Assembly (NCBI RefSeq): GCF_030518795.1
Contig: NZ_CP130427.1
Coordinates: forward strand, 2,108,001-2,172,000
Reading direction: 5' to 3'
DNA from: Micromonospora sp. NBRC 110009
Lineage (GTDB): Bacteria; Actinomycetota; Actinomycetes; Mycobacteriales; Micromonosporaceae
DNA length: 64,000 nt
In this document: positions 24,254-32,840 of the stretch, in pieces
Layout of the letters: each line of letters starts with the position of its first letter
How positions within the stretch are numbered: the stretch's first letter is position 1
Program-made: the position numbers and the translations under genes
Notes under the pieces: generated by a model
Seen by the model: only the letters and a program-made list of their open reading frames with translations
Databases searched by the model: none
What the model was told of the DNA's origin: nothing

Positions 24254-24715
24254 GTGCTGGTCGTGACGACGGATCAACTGCCCGGCTACGAGATCCGCCA
24301 GATCCTCGGCGAAGTGGTCTCCTCCATGGCGAGGACCCGGAACCCCTACCGCGAGGGGGTCAAGAACCTGCGCGGCGGCGCCTACGACCCGATGGCTCCG
24401 GACAACCTCACCCGCTGGCGCACCGACTCGGTGGCGCGGCTCGGCGAGGAGGCCCGCCGGCTCGGCGCGAACGCGGTGATCGGCATGCGGTTCGACAGCC
24501 GGGACTGCGGCGAGATGTGGATGGAGATCTGCGCCTACGGCACGGCGGTGATCGTCGTACCCAAGATGCCCGACGTCATGCCGGCCGACCAGCCCATGGT
24601 CGCGGCCGAGACCGCCCACGAACCGGAGATCGCCGAGGCCCCCGGCGGCATCGCCGAACCCGCAAGCGCCCCCAACCTCTCGTCCGCGGCCGAAACCCCC
24701 ACCCGCGACTCCTGA
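24254..24715 (+). CDS. YbjQ/UPF0145 family protein
   Basis: The 153-residue protein starts at GTG 24254. The first 105 residues fit the UPF0145 (heavy-metal-binding) family: LVVTTDQLPGYEIRQILGEVVSS, RNPYREGVKNLRGGAYDPM, LGEEARRLGANAVIGMRFDS and an ending strand EICAYGTAVIVV. The family forms pentameric rings in solved structures, and its function is not settled. The last 45 residues are a Pro/Ala/Glu-rich tail specific to this protein. It is convergent with purB, 31 bases apart. The ribosome site is weak. Confidence 0.83.
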   Translation: MLVVTTDQLPGYEIRQILGEVVSSMARTRNPYREGVKNLRGGAYDPMAPDNLTRWRTDSVARLGEEARRLGANAVIGMRFDSRDCGEMWMEICAYGTAVIVVPKMPDVMPADQPMVAAETAHEPEIAEAPGGIAEPASAPNLSSAAETPTRDS

Positions 24716-24746
24716 CCCCGGCCGCTTCTCGGGTCGGGCGAGGCGA

Positions 24747-26180
24747 TCAGAGGATGGGGGGTGGGGTGTAGGCGGCGGCGTCGGGGTGGCGCTCCACGAT
24801 CTTGGCGATGCGGGCGGTGACGCGGTCCACCTGGGCGGCGGCGGCGCCGACGAAGGCGTTGCGGTCGGCAACCATGGCGTCGATCTCGGCGCGGGTCAGG
24901 CCCAGCCGGCCGTCCGCGGCGAGGCGGTCGAAGAGGTCGTTCTCGGCCGCGCCCTTCTCCCGCATGGCCAGCGCCACGGCCACCGCGTGCTCCTTGATCA
25001 CCTCGTGCGCGACCTCCCGGCCGACGCCGCGCCGGACCGCCGCCACCAGGATCTTGGTGGTGGCCAGGAACGGCAGGAAGCGCTCCAACTCCCGGTTGAT
25101 CACCGCCGGGTACGGGCCGAACTCGTCGAGCACGGTGAGGAAGGTCTGGAACAGCCCGTCGGCGGCGAAGAACGCGTCCGGCAGGGCGACCCGCCGGACC
25201 ACCGAGCAGGAGACGTCCCCCTCGTTCCACTGGTCGCCGGCCAGCTCGCCGACCATCGACAGGTAACCCCGGATGATCACCGCGAAGCCGTTCACCCGCT
25301 CCGACGAGCGGGTGTTCATCTTGTGCGGCATGGCGCTGGAACCCACCTGGCCGGGCTTGAACCCCTCGGTGACCAGCTCCTGGCCGACCATCAGCCGGAT
25401 CGTGGTGGCCAGCGACGACGGCGCGGCGGCCACCTGGGCCAGCGCGGAGAGCACGTCGAAGTCCAGCGAACGCGGGTAGACCTGGCCGACGCTGTCCAGC
25501 ACCCGGGCGAAGCCCAGGTGCTCGGCGACCCGGCGCTCCAGCTCGGCCACCTTGTCGGGGTCGCCGTCGAAGAGGTCCAGCTGGTCGGCGGCGGTGCCCA
25601 CCGGCCCCTTGATGCCGCGCAGCGGGTACCGGTCGATCAGGTCCGTCAGCCGCTCGTACGCGATGAGCAGCTCCTCGGCGGCGGAGGCGAAGCGCTTGCC
25701 CAGCGTGGTGGCCTGCGCGGCGACGTTGTGCGACCGGCCGGTCATCACCAGGCCGGAGTACTCGTGGGCGTGCCAGGCCAACCGGACCAGGGTGGCCACC
25801 ACCCGGTCCCGGATCAGCTCCAGCGAGGCGCGGATCTGGAGCTGCTCGACGTTCTCGGTGAGATCCCGCGAGGTCATCCCCTTGTGCACGTGCTCGTGCC
25901 CGGCGAGCGCGCTGAACTCCTCGATCCGGGCCTTCACGTCGTGGCGGGTGACCCGCTCGCGCGCCGCGATCGAGGCCAGGTCGACCCCGTCGACCACCCG
26001 CTCGTACGCCTCGACCACCCCGTCCGGCACCGGCACGCCGAGGTCCCGCTGGGCCTTCAGCACGGCGAGCCAGAGCCGCCGCTCCATCCGTACCTTCTCC
26101 TCCGGGGACCAGAGGGCGACCAGTTCGGGCGAGGCGTACCGGTTGGCGAGCACGTTCGGGATCGTCGTCACGGCCCTCAT
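24747..26180 (-). CDS. purB: Adenylosuccinate lyase
   Basis: The 477-residue enzyme acts twice in purine synthesis, splitting SAICAR and adenylosuccinate to release fumarate. It starts MRAVTTIPNVLANRYASPELVALW. It contains HKGMTSRDLTENVEQLQIR, MTGRSHNVAAQATTLGKR with a catalytic His, and the superfamily signature GSSAMPHKMNTRSSERVNGF with the catalytic Ser loop. Length and order of blocks match the actinobacterial PurB type. GGGAG lies just upstream of ATG 26180. A GTG at 26171 is an alternative start. It stands apart from the other purine genes, beside a toxin-antitoxin pair. Confidence 0.93.
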   Translation of the reverse strand: MRAVTTIPNVLANRYASPELVALWSPEEKVRMERRLWLAVLKAQRDLGVPVPDGVVEAYERVVDGVDLASIAARERVTRHDVKARIEEFSALAGHEHVHKGMTSRDLTENVEQLQIRASLELIRDRVVATLVRLAWHAHEYSGLVMTGRSHNVAAQATTLGKRFASAAEELLIAYERLTDLIDRYPLRGIKGPVGTAADQLDLFDGDPDKVAELERRVAEHLGFARVLDSVGQVYPRSLDFDVLSALAQVAAAPSSLATTIRLMVGQELVTEGFKPGQVGSSAMPHKMNTRSSERVNGFAVIIRGYLSMVGELAGDQWNEGDVSCSVVRRVALPDAFFAADGLFQTFLTVLDEFGPYPAVINRELERFLPFLATTKILVAAVRRGVGREVAHEVIKEHAVAVALAMREKGAAENDLFDRLAADGRLGLTRAEIDAMVADRNAFVGAAAAQVDRVTARIAKIVERHPDAAAYTPPPIL

Positions 26181-26240
26181 TCTCCCGTACCCAGCTGCCG
26201 GGCCCGAACGCGGTGGCCGACGCGAGGGTGAGACGGCGAG

Positions 26241-26268
26241 GTATACAACGACGTATACTGCGCGGTAT
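26241..26268 (+). promoter_or_regulatory. Promoter/operator of the toxin-antitoxin pair with 12-base phased GTAT repeats
   Basis: GTATAC occurs at 26241-26246 and 26253-26258, and GTAT recurs at 26265, giving an exact 12-base period. TATACT at 26254-26259 is an excellent -10 box seven bases before the antitoxin ATG, predicting a leaderless transcript. The phased repeats overlap the promoter and are a likely autoregulatory operator. Confidence 0.55.
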
Positions 26269-26521
26269 GACGATGATGATGCGCGTGAGTCCGGAGACCA
26301 GAGAGCAGGTGCTCCGGGTCGCCGCCGAGGACTACGGCGGAGTCAGCGCGGACGAGGCCGTCAAGCGGCTGCTCCAGGAACACTGGCAGGCCAAGGCCGT
26401 CGCCGCCATGGACCACTACCGCGCCGTCGACCAGGAAGGATGGGCCGAATACCTGGTGGAGGCCGACGGCTGGCACCGCGCCGACGCCCCGATCGGCGAC
26501 CCCTGGGACGAGGAGGCGTGA
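26267..26521 (+). CDS. Antitoxin, MazE-like / ribbon-helix-helix
   Basis: The 84-residue protein begins MTMMMRVSPETREQVLRVAAEDYGGVSADEAVKRLLQEHW. This is a beta strand followed by two helices that looks like a ribbon-helix-helix DNA-binding region. The C-terminal half is acidic and Trp-rich (AVDQEGWAEYLVEADGWHRADAP), as expected for the part that wraps around a MazF-type toxin. The start is taken at ATG 26267 because a -10 box lies seven bases upstream. The frame opens earlier at 26213. The stop overlaps the toxin start by four bases. Confidence 0.75.
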   Translation: MTMMMRVSPETREQVLRVAAEDYGGVSADEAVKRLLQEHWQAKAVAAMDHYRAVDQEGWAEYLVEADGWHRADAPIGDPWDEEA

Positions 26522-26865
26522 CGCGACGGGTCCGTCCCTGGGAGGTCTGGTGGCTCGACTTCGACCCCACCTCTGGACACGAGCAGCGAGGACACCGCCC
26601 CGCGCTGGTGGTGTCGTCCGCCTTCCACCTCGCCCTCACCGGCAGCGCACTGGCCAGCGTCCTGCCGCTGACCACCCGCGAGCGTCCTCACTGGCTGCAC
26701 CGGGTGAGGATCGAGCTTCCCGGTCAGCGCAGCGGCTGGGCGATCACCGAGCAGATCCGCACCGTCTCCACCGGCCGGTTCACCGGCCGTGGCCCCATTC
26801 ACCGGCTGACCCCGGAGCAGATCGCCGAGGTGCGTGAGGTCCTCCGCCAGATGATCGACCTCTGA
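26518..26865 (+). CDS. MazF/PemK-family toxin endoribonuclease
   Basis: The 115-residue protein has the family start VRPWEVWWLDFDPTSGHEQRGHRPALVVSSA. LPLTTRERPHWLHRVRIEL and AITEQIRTVSTGRFTGR follow and end in a C-terminal helix with EQIAEVREVLRQMI. MazF toxins cleave single-stranded mRNA or tRNA at short motifs. The Arg in RPALVVS and the Thr in EQIRTVS are the usual active-site positions, and both are present. The GTG at 26518 overlaps the antitoxin stop (GTGA) with GAGGAGG just upstream, so the pair is coupled. It probably acts as a stress or stability module. Confidence 0.85.
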   Translation: MTRRVRPWEVWWLDFDPTSGHEQRGHRPALVVSSAFHLALTGSALASVLPLTTRERPHWLHRVRIELPGQRSGWAITEQIRTVSTGRFTGRGPIHRLTPEQIAEVREVLRQMIDL

Positions 26866-26896
26866 TCAGGAGGGGTCGGCTCGCGTCACCGCCACC

Positions 26897-27697
26897 TCAA
26901 CTCGCCGCGATGGCGGGGTCGAGCGCGATCCGGGTCATCTGTTCCACGCTGAGCAGGAACTGCGCGTCGTTACCCCCGTACTGCACCTTGAGGTAGGTCC
27001 CGTCAGGCCGGAGCACGTCGATCCGGCGGGCGGCGGGTAGGCCGCCCGGCGGCGGTGAACCGGCCGCGACCACCCCTCCGTCCAGGTACCTGACCTGCTC
27101 CCCGCCCGGCCCGGTCGACACGCCGCATGCCTGCCAGAGCGGGTCGTCCGAGCATCGGAAGTAACTAGTCACTTCGGCCTTCTTCACCGGTCGTTGCACG
27201 GAGATTCCGATCCGTCCTCGCGTCTCGCCGCGGATCGCAGCCCCGAAAGCTTGGAAGCCGGGACTGCGCAGGCTGCCCGCCCAGTAGAAGGACAGCGACG
27301 GGGCGTCCTGGGTCGGCTTGGACCAGACGTCCGGGTCGCCCCGTTGCACTCCGACGACCCAGCGCAGCTCGGGTGCCTCCCGGCGCAGGGCCTCGGTCAC
27401 CGCCGCCTGGAATCGCCTACCACCTGGCGAGTCCACCTCCCGCATCCGCGGGTCGGTCGGCACGACGGTGGCGGGCGAGGGCGAGACCGCCGGCAGCACA
27501 CCGGTTTTCCGTGCCGACCCGTCGACCATCAGGCCGGCGCCGAGCGTCACCGCGAGCACCGCGGCGGCCGCGACCCCGCACACGCCGGCCCGGCGAACCC
27601 GGATCAGCCGCCGCTGTCGCTTGATCACCTGGTCCAGGTCGATGGCGGTCGGCGGCGGGTCGCCGATCGCCGCGTCGAGGAGCTCCCGGTACGTCAC
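26897..27697 (-). CDS. Membrane protein partnered with a SigE-family sigma factor
   Basis: The 266-residue protein starts at GTG 27697, which overlaps the sigma factor stop by four bases. A short cytosolic N-terminus of about 35 residues (VTYRELLDAAIGDPPPTAIDLDQVIKRQRRLIRVRR) is followed by one membrane segment (residues 38-58, GVCGVAAAAVLAVTLGAGLMV). The external domain of about 200 residues has two Cys that could pair (FRCSDDPLWQACG). This layout fits the membrane partner often encoded after SigE-family sigma factors. An anti-sigma role is possible but no zinc-binding motif is visible. The external domain is unrecognised. Confidence 0.65.
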   Translation of the reverse strand: MTYRELLDAAIGDPPPTAIDLDQVIKRQRRLIRVRRAGVCGVAAAAVLAVTLGAGLMVDGSARKTGVLPAVSPSPATVVPTDPRMREVDSPGGRRFQAAVTEALRREAPELRWVVGVQRGDPDVWSKPTQDAPSLSFYWAGSLRSPGFQAFGAAIRGETRGRIGISVQRPVKKAEVTSYFRCSDDPLWQACGVSTGPGGEQVRYLDGGVVAAGSPPPGGLPAARRIDVLRPDGTYLKVQYGGNDAQFLLSVEQMTRIALDPAIAAS

Positions 27698-28209
27698 GCG
27701 AACCTCCCTGCCCGCAGTGCCGGCTGGTCGGCGGCCAGCAGGCGGAGCGTCTCCAGCGCCCGGGCGGCCTGGCTCTTCACCGTGCCGGTGGTGACGCCGA
27801 GGATCTCGGCGGTCTCCTCGACCGACAGGTCGCAGTAGAAGCGCAGCACCAGCACCGCCCGCCGCCGCTCGGGCAGCTGACCCAGCAGCTCGAGCAGCAG
27901 CTCGCGGTCGGCCAGCGACGGTCCGGTGTCCGGCGCCGGGGCGTCCGGGATCTCGTCGGTGCTGCGTTCCCGCCGCCACGGCCGGCGCCGTTCGTCGAGC
28001 CAGGCGTGGGTGAGCACGCGCCTGACGTACGCGTCGACGTTCTCCGCCGCGCGCACCCGCCGCCACCCCCGGTAGAGCTTGCCGAGGGTGATGGAGACGA
28101 GGTCGTCGGCGGTGTGCCAGTCCCGGCAGAGCAGGTACGCCGTGCGGCGCAACTGCTCCAGCCGGGCACCGACGAACTGCCGGAACTCGTCCTCGTCCGC
28201 CCGCCTCAC
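27694..28209 (-). CDS. SigE-family RNA polymerase sigma factor (ECF type)
   Basis: The 171-residue protein has region 2 (FRQFVGARLEQLRRTAYLLCRDWHTADDLVSITLGKLYRGWRRV) and region 4 (LLGQLPERRRAVLVLRFYCDLSVEETAEILGVTTGTVKSQAARALETL) joined by a short linker rich in Pro, Arg and Asp. That is the two-domain layout of extracytoplasmic-function sigma factors of the Streptomyces/Micromonospora SigE-like group. It is followed by a coupled membrane protein gene. No target promoter can be assigned. The start ATG 28209 lacks a strong ribosome site. It is convergent with nothing; the thiolase gene lies upstream on the same strand. Confidence 0.85.
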   Translation of the reverse strand: MRRADEDEFRQFVGARLEQLRRTAYLLCRDWHTADDLVSITLGKLYRGWRRVRAAENVDAYVRRVLTHAWLDERRRPWRRERSTDEIPDAPAPDTGPSLADRELLLELLGQLPERRRAVLVLRFYCDLSVEETAEILGVTTGTVKSQAARALETLRLLAADQPALRAGRFA

Positions 28210-28272
28210 CCGGTCCGCCTTCGACGCCTCATGTCCAAGGGACGGAACCCGGGGCGGTGGAGGTTGCTCGGG

Positions 28273-29565
28273 TCAGCGTTCGAGGATCGCGGTCACGCCC
28301 TGCCCGCCGGCCGCGCAGATGGAGATGAGGCCCCGGCCACTCCCCTTCTGGTCGAGCAGCTTGGCCAGGGTGGCCACGATCCGGCCGCCGGTGGCCGCGA
28401 ACGGGTGCCCGGCGGCCAGCGAGGAGCCGTTGACGTTGAGCCTGTCCCGGTCGATCGCGCCGAGCGGCGCGTCCAGGCCCAGCCGCTCCTTGCAGAACTC
28501 CGGCGACTCCCAGGCGGCCAGGGTGGCCAGCACCTGCGAGGCGAACGCCTCGTGGATCTCGTAGAAGTCGAAGTCCTGCAGGGTCAGGCCGGCGCGGGAC
28601 AGCATCCGGGGCACCGCGTACGCGGGGGCCATCAGCAGCCCCTCGTCGCCGTGGACGAAGTCGACCGCGGCGGTCTCGGACCAGGAGAACCAGGCCAGCA
28701 CCGGCAGGTGGTGCTCCCGGGCCCACTCCTCCGAGGCGAGCAGCACGGTCGAGGCTCCGTCGGTGAGCGGGGAGGAGTTGCCGGCGGTCATGGTGGCCCG
28801 CTCGGCGTCCGCGCCCCTGGTGCCGAAGACCGGCTTGAGTGAGCCGAGCTTCTCCAGGGTGGTGTCCGGGCGGAGGTTCTGGTCCCGGGTCAGCCCCAGG
28901 TAGGGGGTCATCAGGTCGTCGAAGAACCCCTTCTCGTACGCGGCGGCGAGCCGCTGGTGCGAGCGGAGCGCCAACTCGTCCTGGGCGGGCCGGTCGACGT
29001 TCCAACGCAGCGCCGTCTTCGCCGCGTGCTCCCCCATGGACAGTCCGGTGCGCGGCTCCGCGTTGCGCGGGATCTCCGGCTTGAACGGCTGGAGCGGGCG
29101 GAGCTTCGCGGCGACCTTCAGCCGCTCCCCGAGGGTGCGGGCGGAGTTGAGCTGGATCAGGGTGCGGCGCAGGTCCTCGTTGATCGCCAGCGGCGCATCG
29201 GAGGTGGTGTCCACGCCCCCGGCGATGCCGACCTCGATCTGCCCGAGGGCGATCTTGTTGGCGACCAGGATCGCGGCCTCGAGTCCGGTGCCGCAGGCCT
29301 GCTGGATGTCGTACGCGGGGGTGTGCGGGTCGAGCCGGGAGCCGAGCACCACCTCGCGGGTGAGGTTGAAGTCCCGGGAGTGCTTGAGCACCGCGCCGGC
29401 GACCACCTCGCCGACCCGCTGCCCGGCGAGGCCGAACCGGGCGACCAGGCCGTCCAGCGCCGTGCCGAGCATGTCGGCGTTGGACGCGTGCGCATAGCGC
29501 GAGTTGGACCGGGCGAAGGGGATGCGATTGCCGCCGATGACCGCGACCCGCCGGACACTCTGCAC
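28273..29565 (-). CDS. Acetyl-CoA C-acyltransferase (thiolase, FadA2/FadI-like)
   Basis: The 430-residue thiolase cleaves 3-ketoacyl-CoA or condenses acyl-CoAs. Its catalytic Cys lies in AYDIQQACGTGLEAAI. The general base His is in FDFYEIHEAFASQVL and the second Cys is in ISICAAGGQGVTAIL. The long central loop and length above 400 fit the FadI/FadA2 type rather than the 390-residue AtoB type. GTG 29565 is chosen because AAGGAGG lies upstream with good spacing. It is divergent from the fabG4-like gene. In M. tuberculosis the fadA2, fabG4 and htdX genes have the same divergent layout. Confidence 0.88.
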   Translation of the reverse strand: MQSVRRVAVIGGNRIPFARSNSRYAHASNADMLGTALDGLVARFGLAGQRVGEVVAGAVLKHSRDFNLTREVVLGSRLDPHTPAYDIQQACGTGLEAAILVANKIALGQIEVGIAGGVDTTSDAPLAINEDLRRTLIQLNSARTLGERLKVAAKLRPLQPFKPEIPRNAEPRTGLSMGEHAAKTALRWNVDRPAQDELALRSHQRLAAAYEKGFFDDLMTPYLGLTRDQNLRPDTTLEKLGSLKPVFGTRGADAERATMTAGNSSPLTDGASTVLLASEEWAREHHLPVLAWFSWSETAAVDFVHGDEGLLMAPAYAVPRMLSRAGLTLQDFDFYEIHEAFASQVLATLAAWESPEFCKERLGLDAPLGAIDRDRLNVNGSSLAAGHPFAATGGRIVATLAKLLDQKGSGRGLISICAAGGQGVTAILER

Positions 29566-29608
29566 GATCGGCCTCCTTGGAAGGTGTTGCCCGAACCCTA
29601 CTCGCCAG

Positions 29609-29623
29609 TAGGCTACGCCCATG
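29609..29623 (+). promoter_or_regulatory. Leaderless-type -10 box for the fabG4-like gene
   Basis: TAGGCT at 29609-29614 is followed by six bases and then the ATG at 29621. There is no Shine-Dalgarno sequence, so the transcript should begin at the start codon. Confidence 0.45.
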
Positions 29624-30979
29624 ACCGACAGGTACGCGAGCTTCGTCCAAACGGGGGCCGGCCGCGCGCTGGTCAAGCGCCTCGGCCTGCCCGATCCGCC
29701 TCGACTGCGCCGCCACACGCCGGGCGACCCGCTCGTTCCCGGGCCGGTCCTGCTCGGCTCCGCGACTGGTGGCCGGCTCGCCGAGCCGATCGGCAAGATC
29801 CTGACCGCTGGTGGGGTGGAGCTGGTCGACCCGGCCGCCACCACCGACGGCGCCACGCGCTTCGCCGCCCTGGTGTACGACGCCACCGGCATCACCGACT
29901 CCACCGGGCTGCGCCAGCTCTACGACTTCTTCCACCCGCACGCCCGGGCGCTGCTCGCCAGCGGCCGGGTGGTGGTGCTGGGCACCCCGCCGGCCGAGTG
30001 CGGTTCGCCCCGCGAGGCGACCGCGCAGCGCGCCCTGGAGGGGCTCACCCGCAGCATCGGCAAGGAGTTCGGCCGGGGCGTCACCGCCCAGCTCGTCTAC
30101 GTCACGAAGGACGGTGACGCCGGCACCCCGGTCAGCCTGGAGGCCACCCTGCGCTTCCTGCTGTCGGGCCGGTCCGCGTACGTCTCGGGTCAGGTGATCC
30201 GGGTCGGCGCCGGCACCGCCGTCGCGCCGGCCGACTGGGACCGCCCGCTGGACGGGCAGGTCGTGCTGGTCACCGGGGCGGCCCGGGGCATCGGCGCGGC
30301 GCTGGCCAGGGTGCTCGCCCGGGACGGCGCCCGGGTCGTCGCGCTGGACGTGCCGGCCGCCGGGGACGCGCTGGCCGAGGTCGCCAATGAGATCGGCGGC
30401 AGCGCGGTGCAGCTCGACCTGACCGCGCCGGACGCCCCGGCCCGGCTGGCCGACCACCTGGCCGGCCGGCACGGCCGGGTCGACGTGGTGGTGCACAACG
30501 CCGGCATCACCCGGGACAAGACCCTGGGCCGGATGGACGCGGACCGCTGGGACCAGGTCATCGACGTGAACCTGTCCAGCCAGGAGCGGATCAACGACGT
30601 GCTGCTGGAGCGCGACCTGATCCCGGCGGGCGGGCGGATCGTCTCGGTCTCCTCGATCGCCGGCATCGCCGGCAACCGGGGGCAGACCAACTACGCGACC
30701 AGCAAGGCCGGCGTGATCGGCCTGGTCGACTCGCTCGCCCCGGTGCTGCGCGAGCGGGGCGTCAGCCTCAACGCGGTCGCGCCCGGCTTCATCGAGACCC
30801 GGCTGACCGCCCGGATCCCGCTGATGATCCGGGAGGCCGGGCGGCGGATGAACAGCATGGCCCAGGGGGGCCTGCCGGTGGACGTGGCCGAGACGATCGG
30901 CTGGTTGTCCTGGCCGGCGACCGGTGCGGTCACCGGCAACATCGTCCGGGTCTGCGGCCAGAGCCTGCTGGGGGCGTGA
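29621..30979 (+). CDS. High-molecular-weight 3-oxoacyl-ACP/CoA reductase (FabG4-like)
   Basis: The 452-residue protein has an N-terminal flavodoxin-like domain (residues about 1-205) without a good cofactor motif. A complete C-terminal short-chain reductase follows: VVLVTGAARGIGAALARVL (NAD(P)H), VVVHNAGITRDK, IVSVSSIAGIAGN with the catalytic Ser, and TNYATSKAGVIG with the Tyr and Lys. This two-domain layout matches mycobacterial FabG4, which prefers NADH and reduces long 3-ketoacyl-CoA. The next gene, a MaoC hydratase, overlaps it by one base, consistent with paired reduction and dehydration. Confidence 0.88.
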   Translation: MTDRYASFVQTGAGRALVKRLGLPDPPRLRRHTPGDPLVPGPVLLGSATGGRLAEPIGKILTAGGVELVDPAATTDGATRFAALVYDATGITDSTGLRQLYDFFHPHARALLASGRVVVLGTPPAECGSPREATAQRALEGLTRSIGKEFGRGVTAQLVYVTKDGDAGTPVSLEATLRFLLSGRSAYVSGQVIRVGAGTAVAPADWDRPLDGQVVLVTGAARGIGAALARVLARDGARVVALDVPAAGDALAEVANEIGGSAVQLDLTAPDAPARLADHLAGRHGRVDVVVHNAGITRDKTLGRMDADRWDQVIDVNLSSQERINDVLLERDLIPAGGRIVSVSSIAGIAGNRGQTNYATSKAGVIGLVDSLAPVLRERGVSLNAVAPGFIETRLTARIPLMIREAGRRMNSMAQGGLPVDVAETIGWLSWPATGAVTGNIVRVCGQSLLGA

Positions 30980-32124
30980 TGGCACGGGGTAAGCAACGAC
31001 GGTCGGAGGAGCCGGCCGAGGAGCTGTCGGTGCACGAGCTGATCGACGGCCCCACCGAGGACCTCACGGCGGCCCGGAAGGCGGCTGCGGCGTCGGGCGA
31101 CGTCCCCGGACCCTCGGTCGAGGCGACTCAGGACCTCTCCGGCCTGGCCGACGAGCGGACCCGGGACCTCTCGACGGCGGCCGCGGCGCTCCACGGGGAC
31201 GCGTCGGCCGGCCGTCGGCCGGCGGCGGCGACGCTGACCGCCCCGGACCGCAGCGGTCCGGCGGGACGGGTCCGAATCGAGCTGCCCCGGATGCCGGCGG
31301 CCGGCGCCCTCTACCGGCGGGCCCTGCTCGGCGCGCTGCCCGGTATGGGCGGCCGGCGCGGCCGGGACGTCCCGGAGGTGGAGCTGGCGGTGAGCGGGGT
31401 GACCGTGGACCCGGCGCACCTCGCCGACTACGACCGGGTCTGCGGGTTCCGGCTCGCCGACCGGCTGCCGGCCACGTACGTGCACGTGCTGGGCTTCCCG
31501 CTGGCGCTGCGGCTGATGACGCTCGCGGAGTTCCCCATCCCGCTGACCGGGGTGGTGCACGTGGCGAACCGGATCACCGTGCACCGGCCGGTCGAGGCCG
31601 GCGAGACCCTGGACTTCCGCGCGTACGCGGAGAACCTGCGCCCGCACGATCGGGGCCGGCAGCTCGACGTGGTGCTGGTCGGCTCGGTCGGCGGCGAGGA
31701 GGTCTGGCGGGGCGTCTCGACGTACCTCGGGAAGGAGCGCGGGGCCGGCGGCGGCCCGCGGCGCGACCCCGGGGACCGCCCGACCCCGCCGGCCTCGTCG
31801 GCGCACTGGCGGGTGGCCCCGCGGGTCGGGACCGACTACGCCCGGGTCTCCGGGGACCACAACCCGATCCACACCTCGCGGCTGGGAGCGCGGCTGTTCG
31901 GCTTTCCGCGCCCGATCGCGCACGGGATGTGGAGCAAGGCGCGGTGCCTGGCGGCGCTGGAGAGCCGGCTGCCGGCGGCGTACACGGTGGACGTGTCGTT
32001 CAAGCTGCCGGTGCCGTTGCCGTCGACGGTGGCCTTCAGCGCCACCGCCACCGGCGAGACCTGGGATTTCGCCCTGCACGACGCGCGGCACGGCCGGCCG
32101 CACCTGGTGGGCACCGTCCGCTGA
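30979..32124 (+). CDS. MaoC-family (R)-3-hydroxyacyl dehydratase (HtdX-like)
   Basis: The 381-residue protein has a poorly conserved charged N-terminus of about 100 residues (repeated ATQDLSG/TRDLST wording), then a double hotdog fold. The active hotdog contains the hydratase motif TDYARVSGDHNPIHTSRLGARLFGFPRPIAHGMW, with the catalytic Asp and His. The N-terminal hotdog includes YVHVLGFPLALRLM and RITVHRPVEAGETLDFRAY. It should interconvert 3-hydroxyacyl and enoyl thioesters. The ATG overlaps the reductase stop (TGATG). The extra N-terminus is unlike mycobacterial HtdX. A GTG one codon upstream is an alternative start. Confidence 0.85.
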   Translation: MARGKQRRSEEPAEELSVHELIDGPTEDLTAARKAAAASGDVPGPSVEATQDLSGLADERTRDLSTAAAALHGDASAGRRPAAATLTAPDRSGPAGRVRIELPRMPAAGALYRRALLGALPGMGGRRGRDVPEVELAVSGVTVDPAHLADYDRVCGFRLADRLPATYVHVLGFPLALRLMTLAEFPIPLTGVVHVANRITVHRPVEAGETLDFRAYAENLRPHDRGRQLDVVLVGSVGGEEVWRGVSTYLGKERGAGGGPRRDPGDRPTPPASSAHWRVAPRVGTDYARVSGDHNPIHTSRLGARLFGFPRPIAHGMWSKARCLAALESRLPAAYTVDVSFKLPVPLPSTVAFSATATGETWDFALHDARHGRPHLVGTVR

Positions 32125-32203
32125 CGTTCGGCGGCGCGGCAGGCTGACCGGCTGATCCGGCGACTCGGCCCGCGGCCGGTGTGCGAGCACCGAGCATGAG
32201 GGC

Positions 32204-32821
32204 ATGGGGGACGTGCTCGACCTGCTGCACCAGTCGGTGACCTCGCCGTGGGTGTACGTGGTGATCATCGCGGTCACGGCGGTCGACGCGTTCTTCCCCG
32301 CGGTGCCGGGCGAGACCGTGGTGATCACCGCCGGGGTCTTCGCGGCCGGCGGGGAGCCCCACCTGCTCGGGGTGATCGTGGCCGCCGCGCTCGGTGCGCT
32401 GGTCGGCGACCACATCTCGTACGGCATCGGGCGCGGCGGCGGCGCGCACCGGCTGGCCCGGCTGCCCGCCGACAGCCGGCGGCGGGCCGGTTCCGAGTGG
32501 GCCCGCCGGGCGGTCGACCGGCGCGGCGGGATCATCCTCACCACCGCCCGGTACATCCCGGGCGGCCGGACCGCGGTCACCCTGACCATGGGCGCGGTCG
32601 GCTATCCGCTGCGCTGCTTCCTGCTGTACGACGCGGTGGCCTGCGGTAGCTGGGCGATCTACTGCGGGCTGCTCGGCTACTTCGGCGGGCTCGCCTTCGA
32701 GCGCGACCCGGTCCGGGCCCTGCTCGTCGGTGTCGGCCTGTCCCTGGCGGTCACCGGGCTGGTCGAGGTGTTCCGCTGGACCCGGCGCCGGGCCCGCACC
32801 CGCGCCGCCGCCGGCCGCTGA
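32204..32821 (+). CDS. DedA/SNARE-associated family membrane protein
   Basis: The 205-residue protein has DedA hallmarks: VVIIAVTAVDAFFPAVPGETVVITAGVFA near the N-terminus, LGALVGDHISYGIGRGGG, and the key RYIPGGRTAVTLTMGAVGYP segment with the conserved Arg and Gly/Pro. Four to five hydrophobic segments are visible, and it ends in a basic tail. DedA proteins are implicated in lipid flipping and envelope homeostasis. It lies downstream of the MaoC gene with a gap of 79 bases and convergent with the TetR gene. A second DedA family member lies at 56 kb. Confidence 0.85.
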   Translation: MGDVLDLLHQSVTSPWVYVVIIAVTAVDAFFPAVPGETVVITAGVFAAGGEPHLLGVIVAAALGALVGDHISYGIGRGGGAHRLARLPADSRRRAGSEWARRAVDRRGGIILTTARYIPGGRTAVTLTMGAVGYPLRCFLLYDAVACGSWAIYCGLLGYFGGLAFERDPVRALLVGVGLSLAVTGLVEVFRWTRRRARTRAAAGR

Positions 32822-32840
32822 CCACTCCAGGAGCCTTCCT

